Assembly: GCA_006384855.1 (NCBI GenBank)
Contig: VCJN01001123.1
Span: 1 to 64,000 of the forward strand
From: Tetraselmis striata
Taxonomy: Eukaryota > Chlorophyta > Chlorodendrophyceae > Chlorodendrales > Chlorodendraceae
Length of the DNA stretch: 64,000 bases
Direction: 5' to 3'
Part shown: positions 35,500 through 46,223 of the stretch, piece after piece
Layout: every line of letters starts with the position of its first letter
How positions within the stretch are numbered: position 1 is the first letter of the stretch
The notes under the pieces: generated by a model
Database searches by the model: none
The model's input: only the letters and a program-made list of their open reading frames with translations
Told to the model about the DNA's origin: nothing
Position numbers and translations under genes: made by a program

Positions 35500-38400
35500 A
35501 ACCGAGGGGGGCAGGGGGGCCGATGCAAATACATTTAGGTTCTCCTACCAACCCTAATACAGTGGCTCACCGCGCGACCCGCATCCCGATAAAAAAGCGA
35601 TGTACCCGCCTTGTGCGGGCGGATTTCCCCCGCGTAGGGGCCCGCTAGACGCAGCCCAATAGCAGAGTATGGGAGCGTATTGATGGCCAGCCCTACCACA
35701 TACCCTGGACGATGCCCTAGCAGGTGACCATATGGACCCACCCGCTGACCCGGGGGCTGCACCCCTGCGCAGCACGGGCTGAAGTCCGGCTCTGCCAAAG
35801 GCGCATTGAATGCGAAAAGCAGCTGTAGGTGGGCTGGTTTTAGAGCAACCTTAATTGCAATATTGGCCGTTTTGCGGGAACTGCTCACTTGCTTGCATGC
35901 CGACGGCGGGGAAAGCGCGCCTTTGTGAATGTGTTCCACGATAGATGGTAGAGCTAACTCTTGGCGTGCAGCTGTACACATAGGACACATTTACGCGCTA
36001 CATTAAAAAAATCGTGCCCTCGTGACATTGGGTTATCAAATTCGTTACTAACCCTGAACTATGACACGCACACTAATGGCTTTTACAACGAGAGCAAAAC
36101 AAACGCCACTTAGGGCTGCCGCTACGCATGATGTGATGTTTACGTACGGCACATGGAAGGGCGCGGCCGGAAACGAAGGCGAGTGCTGATAATGGCGCAA
36201 TCTACAATTGATGCTTGACAAGGGGTGCAAGACTTTTGTGGGCGGGTGTATGTTTTGGACCGCCACAATGGCCGAGGAGTCGGCGGGGCGGATCGCTCGC
36301 GGCAGCATATGTAGTAATAGCTGCATGCCTCCGCACCAGTCTTTGCACATGGAAATCTGCATTTTTCACCGCGTTGATGCGCAAGCGATGTTGGGTTGTG
36401 GCCTTGAGTTCCACCGTATGCAAGCCTCCCACGCCGAGGAGGTGGCTGTTTCGAGCGGTTATCGTGCTTTTTAGGGACGCCATTTTTGAGCACATAGCTA
36501 AAGCGATGATGTAGGGATGTGGGGTCCATTAGTTCGCGGCAGCCCGAAGAGTCCATGCTGTCGTTGCATGGCATTCCGTTTCCATTAGAGTGTGTCCACA
36601 TAATAATGCAAAACAGTCAGTGTTTATTTGGTCCAATCACCAATCAATTATCAAAGGTACACGATGGGCCGCGCTGGTACAATAATTACATAATAATAAT
36701 GCATCATTATGCTGAAACGGCGAATTGTTGGTAGTAAACAAGTAACTGCAGCATTTCTACTTTTTGCAGGGCGAACAACCATATTATGCATTCCGCATAA
36801 ATCCCGCTAGCTAACCATTGACTGACAACTCCCAAACCATGTGCCAAACCTCATATATGGCCATATAATTCATATATTTCGGCGACCATGGAATAAAAAC
36901 TTGCCCATTCACATCGAAATATCGGCGTTCCACACATACGATTTTGTTTTCAAGAGCTTCAAATTCACCACATGTTGTGCAATTGCCCATGCATGTCGCA
37001 TTGTATTTATCGCCTAATCGCTGCATTGTAGGTGCCCTGTGCAAGCCCCGCACACGTCGCATTGCTCCTAGAATCACACCACACGCTACCTTATCTTATG
37101 CTCTCTTGCAATGGCTGTGGACATTTGGGCATAGAACATATGCGAGGGTTTGTATGCAACCTAGAAATGGCGCCCAATTAAAATCACGCCTATGAAAACC
37201 TGCGAAGAGCTTGTGGAAAACTGTACGTAGCTGCAAGATCAAGCGACCTCAATATATGTATATATGTATACAAATATGTATATTGGTAATTATCGATATC
37301 AGAACATATGTATGTATACATTTACATATGTATATGTATCCATCTACATACATACATACATACATACATACATACATACATACATAATAAGAAGACACGC
37401 ATACCGTTCTACTATGAAGCGGGGAGAAACGCCGCTTCATCGCGGCTCGCCGGCTCACCTGCTACCGACCCACGCGCCTATATATGCTTCCGCGTTGAGA
37501 TGGCCAGCTCCCGCAGCACGTGGCCTACTCGGCAGTATGACACCCTTGCATGTCGCTCCTTGCTTGCCATCATACCGTCGTAATATCGCGTCCCTGCTCG
37601 TTTCATCCACACCGGGTACTTGCGATGAAACTGCCATTTATTCCAACCGGATATATAATTGCAAGTGATGCGACCGCCGCAAGACCGAAAAGTTGTCTTA
37701 GTCGACCGCAGACACACCCGGCCGCCGCACCCCTTCCCCCCACCCTATTGCACGGTCTGGTGGCGAGAGCTTCCGGTCTTTGTCGCCATTGGCAACATAC
37801 GTCCCGCACGAAAACAAATATTGTGAAGCCCAAAGCGGCTCACACTGCGCATCATCCAGTGAACACCCTCCCAATAGCCCCCTTACGAAAGAAATCGAGC
37901 TTGCATAATCACATGTATGGCCATGCACATTGGTTGGAGCGAGGACGGGGGTGATTGACTTGCGGCGGAAGCATGTGTAGCCCTAGATAACAATGACTGA
38001 GATTCGCTTCCATGTTTGGTGCGACCCCCACGTACGTCACCGACATGGGCTCCGGCTTGTAGTTGTTGGGGTTGTTCTTCACAAAATCAATTGAATACCC
38101 AACGAGCTTTAGCTTGATCTCGCGCTTTTGCTTGCTCTCTTGACAACGTGTGCCGAAATCAGCATGGTTCGTTGAGGAGGCAGGGACAGAATGGCAGTAG
38201 AAAATCCTGGACGCCGAGATTCCACTACTGGAGGCGCTCCGGCGCAAGTTACGGGTTCTCATGAGCTGCCGACCGCCCGGCCGTCATCGCGACAGTGCCG
38301 GAAACGCCAACCACCTCTAGCCTCACTCCCCGAGGCCGCTCGTGCAACCGCTGCACGCACGACATGTTAACCGGGGAGCCCTGGGGTACCGCGGATTTGC

Positions 38401-39788
38401 CGGTAGTGACCTTGGTGCCGTCGCTGATAAAATCACGGAAATGTACCAGAATTTCCTCTGCATTGGCGCAGGGGGTATTTTAAAATTGAAATTTCTTGCA
38501 ACTTTATTCTGCCGGTCTTTCGACCACACATGCGATCTGTCTTACCGCCCGATCATCACACGACCACATTGGTCAGGGGTAAACATAGCAATTCATATTG
38601 ACATTATAGTGGCATTATTTCATGATATGGCTCAACATGCCAAACAGCCTAATTGACTAATGCTATGGTGGGCGGGTCTGAATTATCTAAATTCAGTACG
38701 GGTACACATGCAATATTGCCTTGATAAACATGCAATATTGCCGTGACGCTTTCCAACACGGATAAGCAGTCGTTTGTAGATAAAACGCATCAAAATACAA
38801 TGATAATATCTTGCTTTGATAGCGCGCCCTAAAGCGCGGGTCTGAAAACAATTATTCCCAATCCAATGAAAGTGTGCTTTATGCCACGTCGCGCCATGCC
38901 TTTGCCGGAGGATTCGCTGGCGCAGCTTATCTCTACATTCCTCCGGGTGCTTGTCTAAACGCGCCAGATTCTAGATTTGTTGCATATCGAGTTGGGCGGA
39001 ATTGTCACCGTCATGCTGCATTTAGAATCGCTACGAATCCGGCATGACGGCATTGACATGTGCTTCGCACGGCAACTGCATACGGGTCGTGACGAAGGTT
39101 AGGAGGCCATAGGGCAACATGACTAGCATGCCTCGGGTACTCCTTGGGAACGAAGGATGCCTTTGGCAAAATGGCGGGCTGTTTGGCGGTGTCGCGGAAG
39201 ACGATGTTCAGCAGCCGCGCGATCTGGACATCGTAGTGGTCGTTGTCACATGTCATTATCTAAACCCAATATCGTAGTAGGAATGCGACACATATGCAGG
39301 AATTTGATGGATTCGAACATGCGGCAGGAAGAATAGTGTGCGGCATCCCAACTATCAATGCTGGAAAAGCTCTCCGGGCTGCGCGGTGACGGTATGCCAT
39401 CCTCCTCTGTGTTGCTGCCAGTGCTCGCCCTCTCACGCTCCATCGCAATCCAGCCGCTCCTCATCTACGCAATCTACGCAATCGCCGCTCCTCAGCACGC
39501 AACATCGCAGCACGCTCGCGCAGCTCACGCTGCTCCACTGGGCGCACTGCCCAGAATGATAGCGCCCCTCTCCAGTTTGTCCGCTACATTCTCTCCTACT
39601 GGCGGCCCCTCTCACCTAAAGAATGAGCGCCCCATTTGCCTGGGAAGCATTGGGGAAATCGGCGCGCGGCAATCCCCATCAAGAATGGCCTGCAATGCAT
39701 CGCTTTCATCCGAGGCACCAACCATGTGCATGAAGTGCGCCTTCACTAGCTCATGCAGTTCCCGGTTAGCGAGTGCATGGGGATCATC

Positions 39789-39819
<31 letters not shown>

Positions 39820-39888
39820 GGGGGGGCGGCGATTCGCACACGACAGAGGGGACTGCGTATTAACCCCGAATTGCTTTTTACATCTCAG
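35500..39888. other. Gene-poor region with scattered coding-like fragments
   Basis: Several short open stretches look more protein-like than expected, such as minus 37077-36811 (TTCGEFEALENKIVCVERRYF) and minus 38262-37909 (NNPNNYKPEPMSVTYVGVAP). None has a recognised domain or forms a gene model. GC is lower than in the flanking genes. This may be old mobile DNA; I could not identify it. Confidence 0.3.
37344..37388. repeat. (CATA)n microsatellite
   Basis: About eleven tandem CATA tetramers, within a wider TATG/TATA-rich patch starting near 37,255. Confidence 0.9.
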
Positions 39889-40289
39889 CCCGAAGCACTT
39901 CCCGTGATGCCAAAGGGCGAAGAGGTCGACCGAGATAATACAATATATATGAAGACGGAGCTTTGCAACACTTGCATCGTGGAGGGGGACTTCAAGTCTC
40001 TCGCGACACAAAGATTCGTCGCGGAAGCCATGTCGAAAGTTGTTGCGACCAAAGCCACAGTGTACATTGCCGGCGCGCTTTTCGGAGCTAGTTCGCACAC
40101 TTGGGATTCGAAGGATGATGCGTGGGGCACGGACGACTTCAATGACATGTTTGCTTTCGTAAGTCAAGATACCCCCCCCCCCCCCACCACCAACCGTGGT
40201 GCGGTTAAGACTTCATGTCATTTATCTGATTTCCAATTTTCCCATAGGAAGTTGAACATGTTGACTGGATTTTGTGACGTCTACATTGC
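39889..40289 (+). CDS. Fragment of an unknown gene, two exons
   Basis: After an acceptor-like CATCTCAG, an open stretch reads EALPVMPKGEEVDRDN through VVATKATVYIAGALFGASS and DDFNDMFAF. It stops at a perfect GTAAGT donor (40159) followed by a C tract. The acceptor TTTTCCCATAG precedes a short final exon (EVEHVDWIL, stop at 40288-40290). Phase is kept across the intron. Upstream exons were not found and the family is unknown. Confidence 0.4.
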
Positions 40290-40440
40290 TCTCGATGGGT
40301 GCCATTTCTTCATTCACCTGTCGGATCAATAGCTTGGATCCGCAATCACAGCCGTTCAGAAACAAGCTGATGATCTTGTTTGTCATATCTTGACTTAGGC
40401 CAAAGATTGCGGGATGAGGATGGGGCGGCATTCCTCTGCG

Positions 40441-41118
40441 TCACGACGCCGAGTACTACCTCTACGTCAAGAAGCCCCCGCCCAGCATCATAGCTGGCAA
40501 CATCCGTGCCGATGATCCGTGGTTTGATTCGCGGAAAGTAGCCGGCTTGTTTTTAGCATCACCCGCTGAGCCGGTTGTGCCTTTCCAGATTCTCTACATC
40601 CATCATGCTCGGCTATCATTTCAAAGACACCGCGAAGTTGAAGGACGGGATCAAATAGACAGTGAACAAATATCAAAAGTCTATCGCTCTCTTCTCCAAG
40701 CACCTGAAGATGGTGGCAACAGACGGGTCAACAATTGTCGACGTCACCGGGACAACCGCGGTGCGTGAGGGGTGCAACCCAATTGAGCGAAACAATGCGA
40801 TCAACAAAAAAATAGCGCCTCGTGTGGTTTGCCACGCCTTCATGTCGCTTCGGCCTTCTGTGTGTGGTGCATCCGACCCACTCGTTCATACACAAGAAAC
40901 TTGAAGACGGTCCCCATTGACAACCTGAAGACGCAAATCGCTGGGATGAAATCCAGGGTTAAGTAAAAAAGAAGCCACATGACGAGTCAGACTCATAGAG
41001 TGCGTCCAAATGACTTCGAGAAGTGGCCGGGTCTACGCCCGCCAATGACCGTGGAAGAGGAGCGGGAAGAGCGCGAAGCGGCGGAGAAGAGGAGACTCGA
41101 GGGGGCAGAGCGCTGAGG
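40441..41118 (+). pseudogene. Decayed coding sequence of unknown family
   Basis: Protein-like text appears in shifting frames: EYYLYVKKPPPSIIAGN, GYHFKDTAKLKDGIK, KYQKSIALFSKHLKMVATDG then STIVDVTGTTA, and a charged C-terminal tail VEEEREEREAAEKRR ending at 41,116. Frame changes and stops indicate decay, or introns I could not place. No confident family. Confidence 0.3.
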
Positions 41119-41141
41119 GGCTTGTGTGGTCGACCCTGATG

Positions 41142-42170
41142 TTATTCTGAAGTACACTTTTCCACAAAATTAGCCTTCTTGATCTGCTCATACATTTTGT
41201 CCCAGCTTGGACGGAATTTCAGCCCCCGACAGCACAAACTACTTGTAACTATCACGTTCCCCTCCCCCTTTTGTTTTGTCCCAGCTTGGACGGAGTTCCA
41301 ATCCCCGACGGCACACAAAGTAGTTGTAACCATCACGTTCCCCTCGCCCTTATGTTTTGTCGAAGCTTGGACGGAATTTCTATCCCCACTTGGCACAATG
41401 AACCAACCGGCATTAATATTAGCTATCATTCCCATTGCTGACACTAATAACCCTAATTTAGACCTAACCACAATGCACTTTGTGCCTCGGTGCAACACAT
41501 GTTGCTTTATTGTTATTCTAGGCATCACTGGGTCGTTGTTGTCGTTCAACTCCCCGCCGAGTAGACGACCCCACTCTAGATAGGTGTCGTAGTTCACGGA
41601 ACATACATGCACATATTGGTCGCCCATGAGCACGGAGTCGTCGCCCCTGAGTGCACGCGACTTGACGGCGCCGCAAGCCCGGACTCGCATTTGCATCACC
41701 TCGTCCGGATAATCGACCTCCAAATGCTCCTTTGATGTCTTGGTGCATATGCATCAGCCGGCCACCGGCCGGGCGACTGTCCACGTTTGCTGGTTCCTTG
41801 CCAGACTATGTAGACTGTCGGACGTGTGCGTGGTTGCCGCAGTGCGGCGCGTTACCAACCGTGCGTGAGGGCAACGCTTGCCATCCTTCTGCGGTGCGCC
41901 GCACTGAGTTGGCGGCAGGCCGTTGCCCGAAACACGCACCGTTATCGTATAGCGCCTTATCGTGTGTGTCGTTGGCTGAGATCAACGCTAGCAGTAGCTC
42001 TCGGCATGCGAGGTGGCGTGCCAACACAGTCAGCTCACTGCTGCCGCCGTCCTTGTTGCGCACGAATAGGTCCTTGTGCACTTCGGCAACGCTTACCATG
42101 CGGCGCAACTGATTAATCGCGGAGTGTCCTTTTCCCACACGCCGCAGCTCGGCCACCAGCGCTGCTGGGG
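41142..42170 (-). CDS. Hypothetical minus-strand gene, low confidence
   Basis: Two open stretches follow each other on the minus strand. At 42156-41806 is VSVAEVHKDLFVRNKDGGSS and then ELTVLARHLACRELLLALIS; at 41723-41142 is VDYPDEVMQMRVRACGAVKS. A CGAPQKDGKRCPHARL motif in another frame (near 41,900) suggests a cysteine-containing exon between them. The tail of the second stretch runs through the tandem repeat at 41,195-41,400. No recognised domain and no confirmed splice model. Confidence 0.3.
41195..41400. repeat. Tandem repeat, about 80-bp unit, 2.5 copies
   Basis: Units beginning TTTTGTCCCAGCTTGGACGG start at 41195, 41274 and 41355 (spacings 79 and 81 bp); the last is partial. Each contains a conserved ATCACGTTCCCCT core. 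Confidence 0.85.
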
Positions 42171-42689
42171 TGCCAAGGTGAGCGTCACTCCCCTTCAGTG
42201 CCTGCCGAACGACTCGGGCTGGGAGCCAGGGTACAGTCGGACAGGGGTGATGGTCGCAAGAGCGGGTAGAAGCGAAACGTAAGTTTTCTCGGCGTCGAAA
42301 AGCAACTAAAAAGCCGGAACTGAGCCGGATCTTGAAGACCTTCTAACTATTTGGAGTAGGGTAGCCGAGGTTCCTACGGCCCCCGCGGCCCACTACACCT
42401 TGACCTAGTGTCAGTAACTTGATCTTCCTCTTCCGTCGCTTCTGCGGTTGTTGCCTATTGGAGGGCAACGCTTCTCCAGGTGGATAAGCCGTCGAAGCAG
42501 TTGTCGTCGGTAGCTAGGCGTTAAATAATTACTTGAATTATTCGTAACGCCGCTTGCATAAAATAAGCGGAGAGCACGCGACGCATCACACGGCCGTGCT
42601 CCGCCCCTTTCAAAAACATCATTTCGCCTCCACTTTGTTCCCGCCGTGGCGACACTGAAACCCTCGCACCGTGAAACCCTTCTCTTCCA
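42171..42689. other. No gene recognised
   Basis: Short ORFs only, between the hypothetical gene and the next TIR element. Confidence 0.4.
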
Positions 42690-42693
42690 CTAC

Positions 42694-43616
42694 GCGCTTT
42701 TCGACACGGGTGACGAGACGGTGGAAGGGTTATGATCCCCCGGGAACGTACCGTACGGGTTTAATTCATCCCAACCACCTGGTTTTGCGGGCTGTGCTTT
42801 CGATACGGGTGGACGAGATTTTGGAGTGGACATGATGAAATGGCGAATCGCACCGCCGCGCGCGGTGACGGACTTGTTAGGATAGGATCGCCCAGTGACG
42901 ATGGTGCGAAATAAATACAGTAGCGGAGCCGCCATCAGCCGAACATGGCGACTTTTCGGAGGCTGCCCTTATGCTTCGTCTCCACTGCCGTATCCTGAGG
43001 AACCGATGCACGCAGCGCGGATGGACGAGCTGGCAGCTTGAGGGGACAAGCCGGTTCAAGGTGGCGCTTGCTGCGGCGGCTGCTCACTGGACACCCCCGA
43101 CAGCCGCCGGACAGTCTCAGTGACTGCGGCGACAACACTCCCGAGGACACCGCCGGCAGAGGGCGAGGATGCGACGGGGATATCTTGAGACGTGTCAGCC
43201 ATCTCGAGACATTGGCGAGCGTAGTAGACGGCGTGTGGGTCGCGGCGACAGAGTGGAGTGGCCAAAACTACCGACGGGCGACGGCAGCCTCGACGCAAAA
43301 GCGCAGCGCGCGTGATGCGGACGGGCGTGGAGATGAGTTATATATGATGGGGCGGCACCGCGGCGTGCGCGGTAGTAACATGCATGGGTAGGTGCATGTA
43401 AGGGTACTAAGTACTGATTGTTTAGGAATTAGTCCACTGAGCGGTGGACGAGATCAACGATTTTGGGCGATTTGAACTTGTCCATCGCTCGCGGCAGTGG
43501 ACGAGTTGATACGGGACGCCCGTAGAAGTACGCGTGGACGTGATGCTTATGTACGTTTTTTGTACGGGTTAGATTTCAACCTGTCCACCTTCTCGTCCAC
43601 CCGTATCGAAAGGCGC
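42694..43616. mobile_element. 923-bp TIR element with CTAC target duplication
   Basis: The left end GCGCTTTTCGACACGGGTGA and the right end (inverse GCGCCTTTCGATACGGGTGG) form inverted repeats of about 38 bp including a GTGGACGAGA core. Both ends are flanked by CTAC (42690-42693 and 43617-43620), a 4-bp target duplication. GTGGACGAG recurs internally near 42,808, 43,444 and 43,497. A minus-strand open stretch (MADTSQDIPVASSPSAGG) lies inside but is not transposase-like. Probably non-autonomous; superfamily unknown. Confidence 0.7.
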
Positions 43617-43778
43617 CTACTGTCACCAGGCCAGGGGTCCCCCTGCTGTCACCACAGATCCTGTCGGCGAAATAGACCTTTCATGCTTCCGCATTACTTA
43701 CAGTAAATACATGCATCCACCCATCACAAGTACCGGTATTACCGATTTACCGTCACTTCGCAGTCCGGTACATGTATA

Positions 43779-44386
43779 TGTGAGGCTATATCCTATACCC
43801 TCACTAGACCTAATCATCATAGCACAGTAAGCGCGTAGCGCGCGCCTGTCAAGTGACGGGCTGCGCCCGCGCCCTGTCGGCCACATCGCGTCGCCTGATG
43901 TATCAGGCCCGGCGCGAGTCGGCCTGTAATCATATATATCATCATACACCATCCCTCAGTGGAATAGCACTCACCCTCTCCACCACGCGCATCTTTCCTC
44001 ACATTTGGTGCTTCTACGCACGCATCGGATCCGGGTTCGACCCCGCGGAGAAACATATAATATGATATGACATCCCGCAATGTTGGACGACCCGGCCAAT
44101 GCGGATCGCCACCGAATCCAAGCCGAAACTTTATACTGCGATCGAGACGCCGTAGAAGCACCAAATGTGAGGAAAGGTGCGCGTGGTGGACAAGGTGAGT
44201 GCTATTCCACCGAGGGATGGTGTATGATGGTCTAATTACAGGCCGACACGTGCCGTGCATGATATATCAGGCGACGCGATGTGGCCGACAGGGCGCGGGC
44301 GCAGCCCGTCACTTGACGGGCGCGCGCTACGCGCCTAATGTGCTATGGTGATTAGGGCTAGTGAGGGTATAGGATATATCCTCACA
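43779..44386. repeat. 608-bp inverted structure of two terminal-repeat modules
   Basis: A 225-bp module (43779-44003, ends TGTGAGG/CCTCACA) and its inverted copy (44166-44386) flank a 162-bp spacer. The spacer itself begins TTTGGTGCTTCTACG and ends with the inverse. The right module is the outer part of the left repeat of the Ginger-like element that follows. The spacer contains a tRNA-like B-box sequence (GGGTTCGACCCC) near 44,032. It could fold into a long hairpin. Confidence 0.8.
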
Positions 44387-44599
44387 TTCCACCCCGCTTT
44401 GATGAATCTGAGCCATCGGATTCACTGTGGAAACCTTTGCGGGTGGCTCGCCTTGGCAGCAATGTATGCTCGCTAGGTCTAGATATGTTTGAAACGTTCA
44501 GTCAGCATAAAATGCTGCATGGGCGGTGAATACCGCATAGTTTCATAGGGCATCCAATCATCTCCGGTTGCCGGGAAATTGTGAAACCTTACTTTCAAC

Positions 44600-45645
44600 A
44601 GCAAGGTTTTGCCCTTTGCATATAGTCTGGGATATAGTAGTGCCAACTTACAGTCTGTGGTCTGGCCGCACATGCACCAAAATATAAAAACATATATCCG
44701 AAACTGTAAAGTATGTAAGCTGACAAAACAACATACACAGGCTCCAGCAGCGGCTTTACAGCCACTGCCAACACCAACTCTACCATGGGAATATTTCAGT
44801 CTCGACTTTATCACAAATTTACCATCCGTGGATGGTTATGACTGTATTGCCACTTTTGTGGATTTACTCACAAAGCAGGCTCACTTTGTACCCTCACTGC
44901 CAGGAAGCCAACACGGCTCCTGAACTGGCACAATTGTACATCAAAAATATATACAGACTCCACGGTCTCAGTACCTACATGGTAGGAGACCGGGACACAA
45001 AATATACATCATCATATTTCCAAGAACTGTTCAAACAGCTTGGTACAACATTAAACCTCAATACTGCTTATCATCCGCAGACTGATTGCCAGACTGAAAT
45101 ATCAACAAAATAATTGAGTAGTTGCTGCGAGCTTTCTGCTACAATAACCAGGAGGACTGGGTGAACTACCTGTCACTCGTTGAGTTCAATTATAATAACA
45201 CAGAATCGTCAACCACAAAGTTTACTCCATTCCAGGCAATATATGGCTTCCATCCTCGGTTGCCAATAGATATTGTAAACCCCAAAACTGGAGTGAGAGA
45301 GACTACCATAGACATTCTGTCGAAAATACACGATATGCACAATCTGGTGCATGAAAATATTATAATAACCAAAGACTGTCAAAGACATTGCTATCATAAG
45401 AATAGTAAGCAACCGATAACTTTTCAGATCGGTGATAAAATAATGATGATATGATATGTTATGATATGATTATATGCGGACAAACATGTCCTAAGCTCAA
45501 ACAACAATATGCAGGACCATATGAGGCCATCGAGCAGGTGAGTCCTCAGGCCTACAAAATACAACTAAGCTGCCGACGCGACATCTTTGCGCTTCCACCA
45601 TGGAAACTGTCAAGATTCACACAGTCATTGCGTCATTGTGATTAA
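44600..45645 (+). pseudogene. Broken Ty3/gypsy-type integrase relic
   Basis: Recognisable parts in order are a zinc-binding segment ending CKVCKLTKQ, the catalytic core (YFSLDFITNLP, TAYHPQT), a VNYLSLVEFNYNNT helix region and a C-terminal PPWKLSRF segment like the end of gypsy and Ginger integrases. The gene has about three breaks and is treated as a fossil. It sits between inverted, not direct, repeats. Confidence 0.75.
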
Positions 45646-45986
45646 TCATACCGGTTTCTGCGGAAAACTGACACAACGCCTGACTATAAATTTTTGCGGA
45701 CGCCGCAGACTGTAAGTTGGCACTACTATATCCCAGACTATATGCAAAGGGGCAAAACATTACTGTTCAAAGTCAGATTCCAGAATTTCACCGGAAACAT
45801 GAGATGACTGGATGCCCTATTAAACTATGTGGTATTCACCGCTGATGCAGCATATCATGCTGACTGAACGTTTCTAACATATCTCGACCTCGCCAGCATA
45901 CATTGCTGCCAAGGCGAGCCACCCGCAAAGGTTTCTACAGTGAATCCGGTGGCTCAGATTCATCAGAGCGGGGTGGAATGTGAGGA

Positions 45987-46100
45987 TTTTTTTTTTCGCT
46001 CCCGGGACAGGACTGGCACCAGTGAAACCCTTGCAGCGTCTCTACGACGGCCGTTTAGGCAGCAATCCAGTTACGGAAAGCCCTGGGTAGGCGACGCTCC
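45987..46100 (-). mobile_element. LINE 3' tail, 5'-truncated, with 10-bp target duplication
   Basis: On the minus strand it matches the terminal 105 bp or so of the LINE family plus an A tail (T run 45987-45996 on the plus strand). ATGTGAGGAT flanks it on both sides (45978-45987 and 46102-46111), a clear target-site duplication. It is inserted at the junction of the inner and outer modules of the Ginger-like right repeat. Confidence 0.9.
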
Positions 46101-46223
46101 TATGTGAGGATATATCCTATACCCTCACTAGCCCTAATCATCGTAGCACATTAGGCGCGTAGCGCGCGCCCGTCAGGTGACGGGCTGCGCCCGCGCCCTG
46201 TCGGCCACATAGCGTCGCCTGAT

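Noticed and set aside
44387-45978. Ordinary LTR retrotransposon
   Set aside because: The flanking repeats are inverted, not direct, and no reverse transcriptase, RNase H or gag segment accompanies the integrase.
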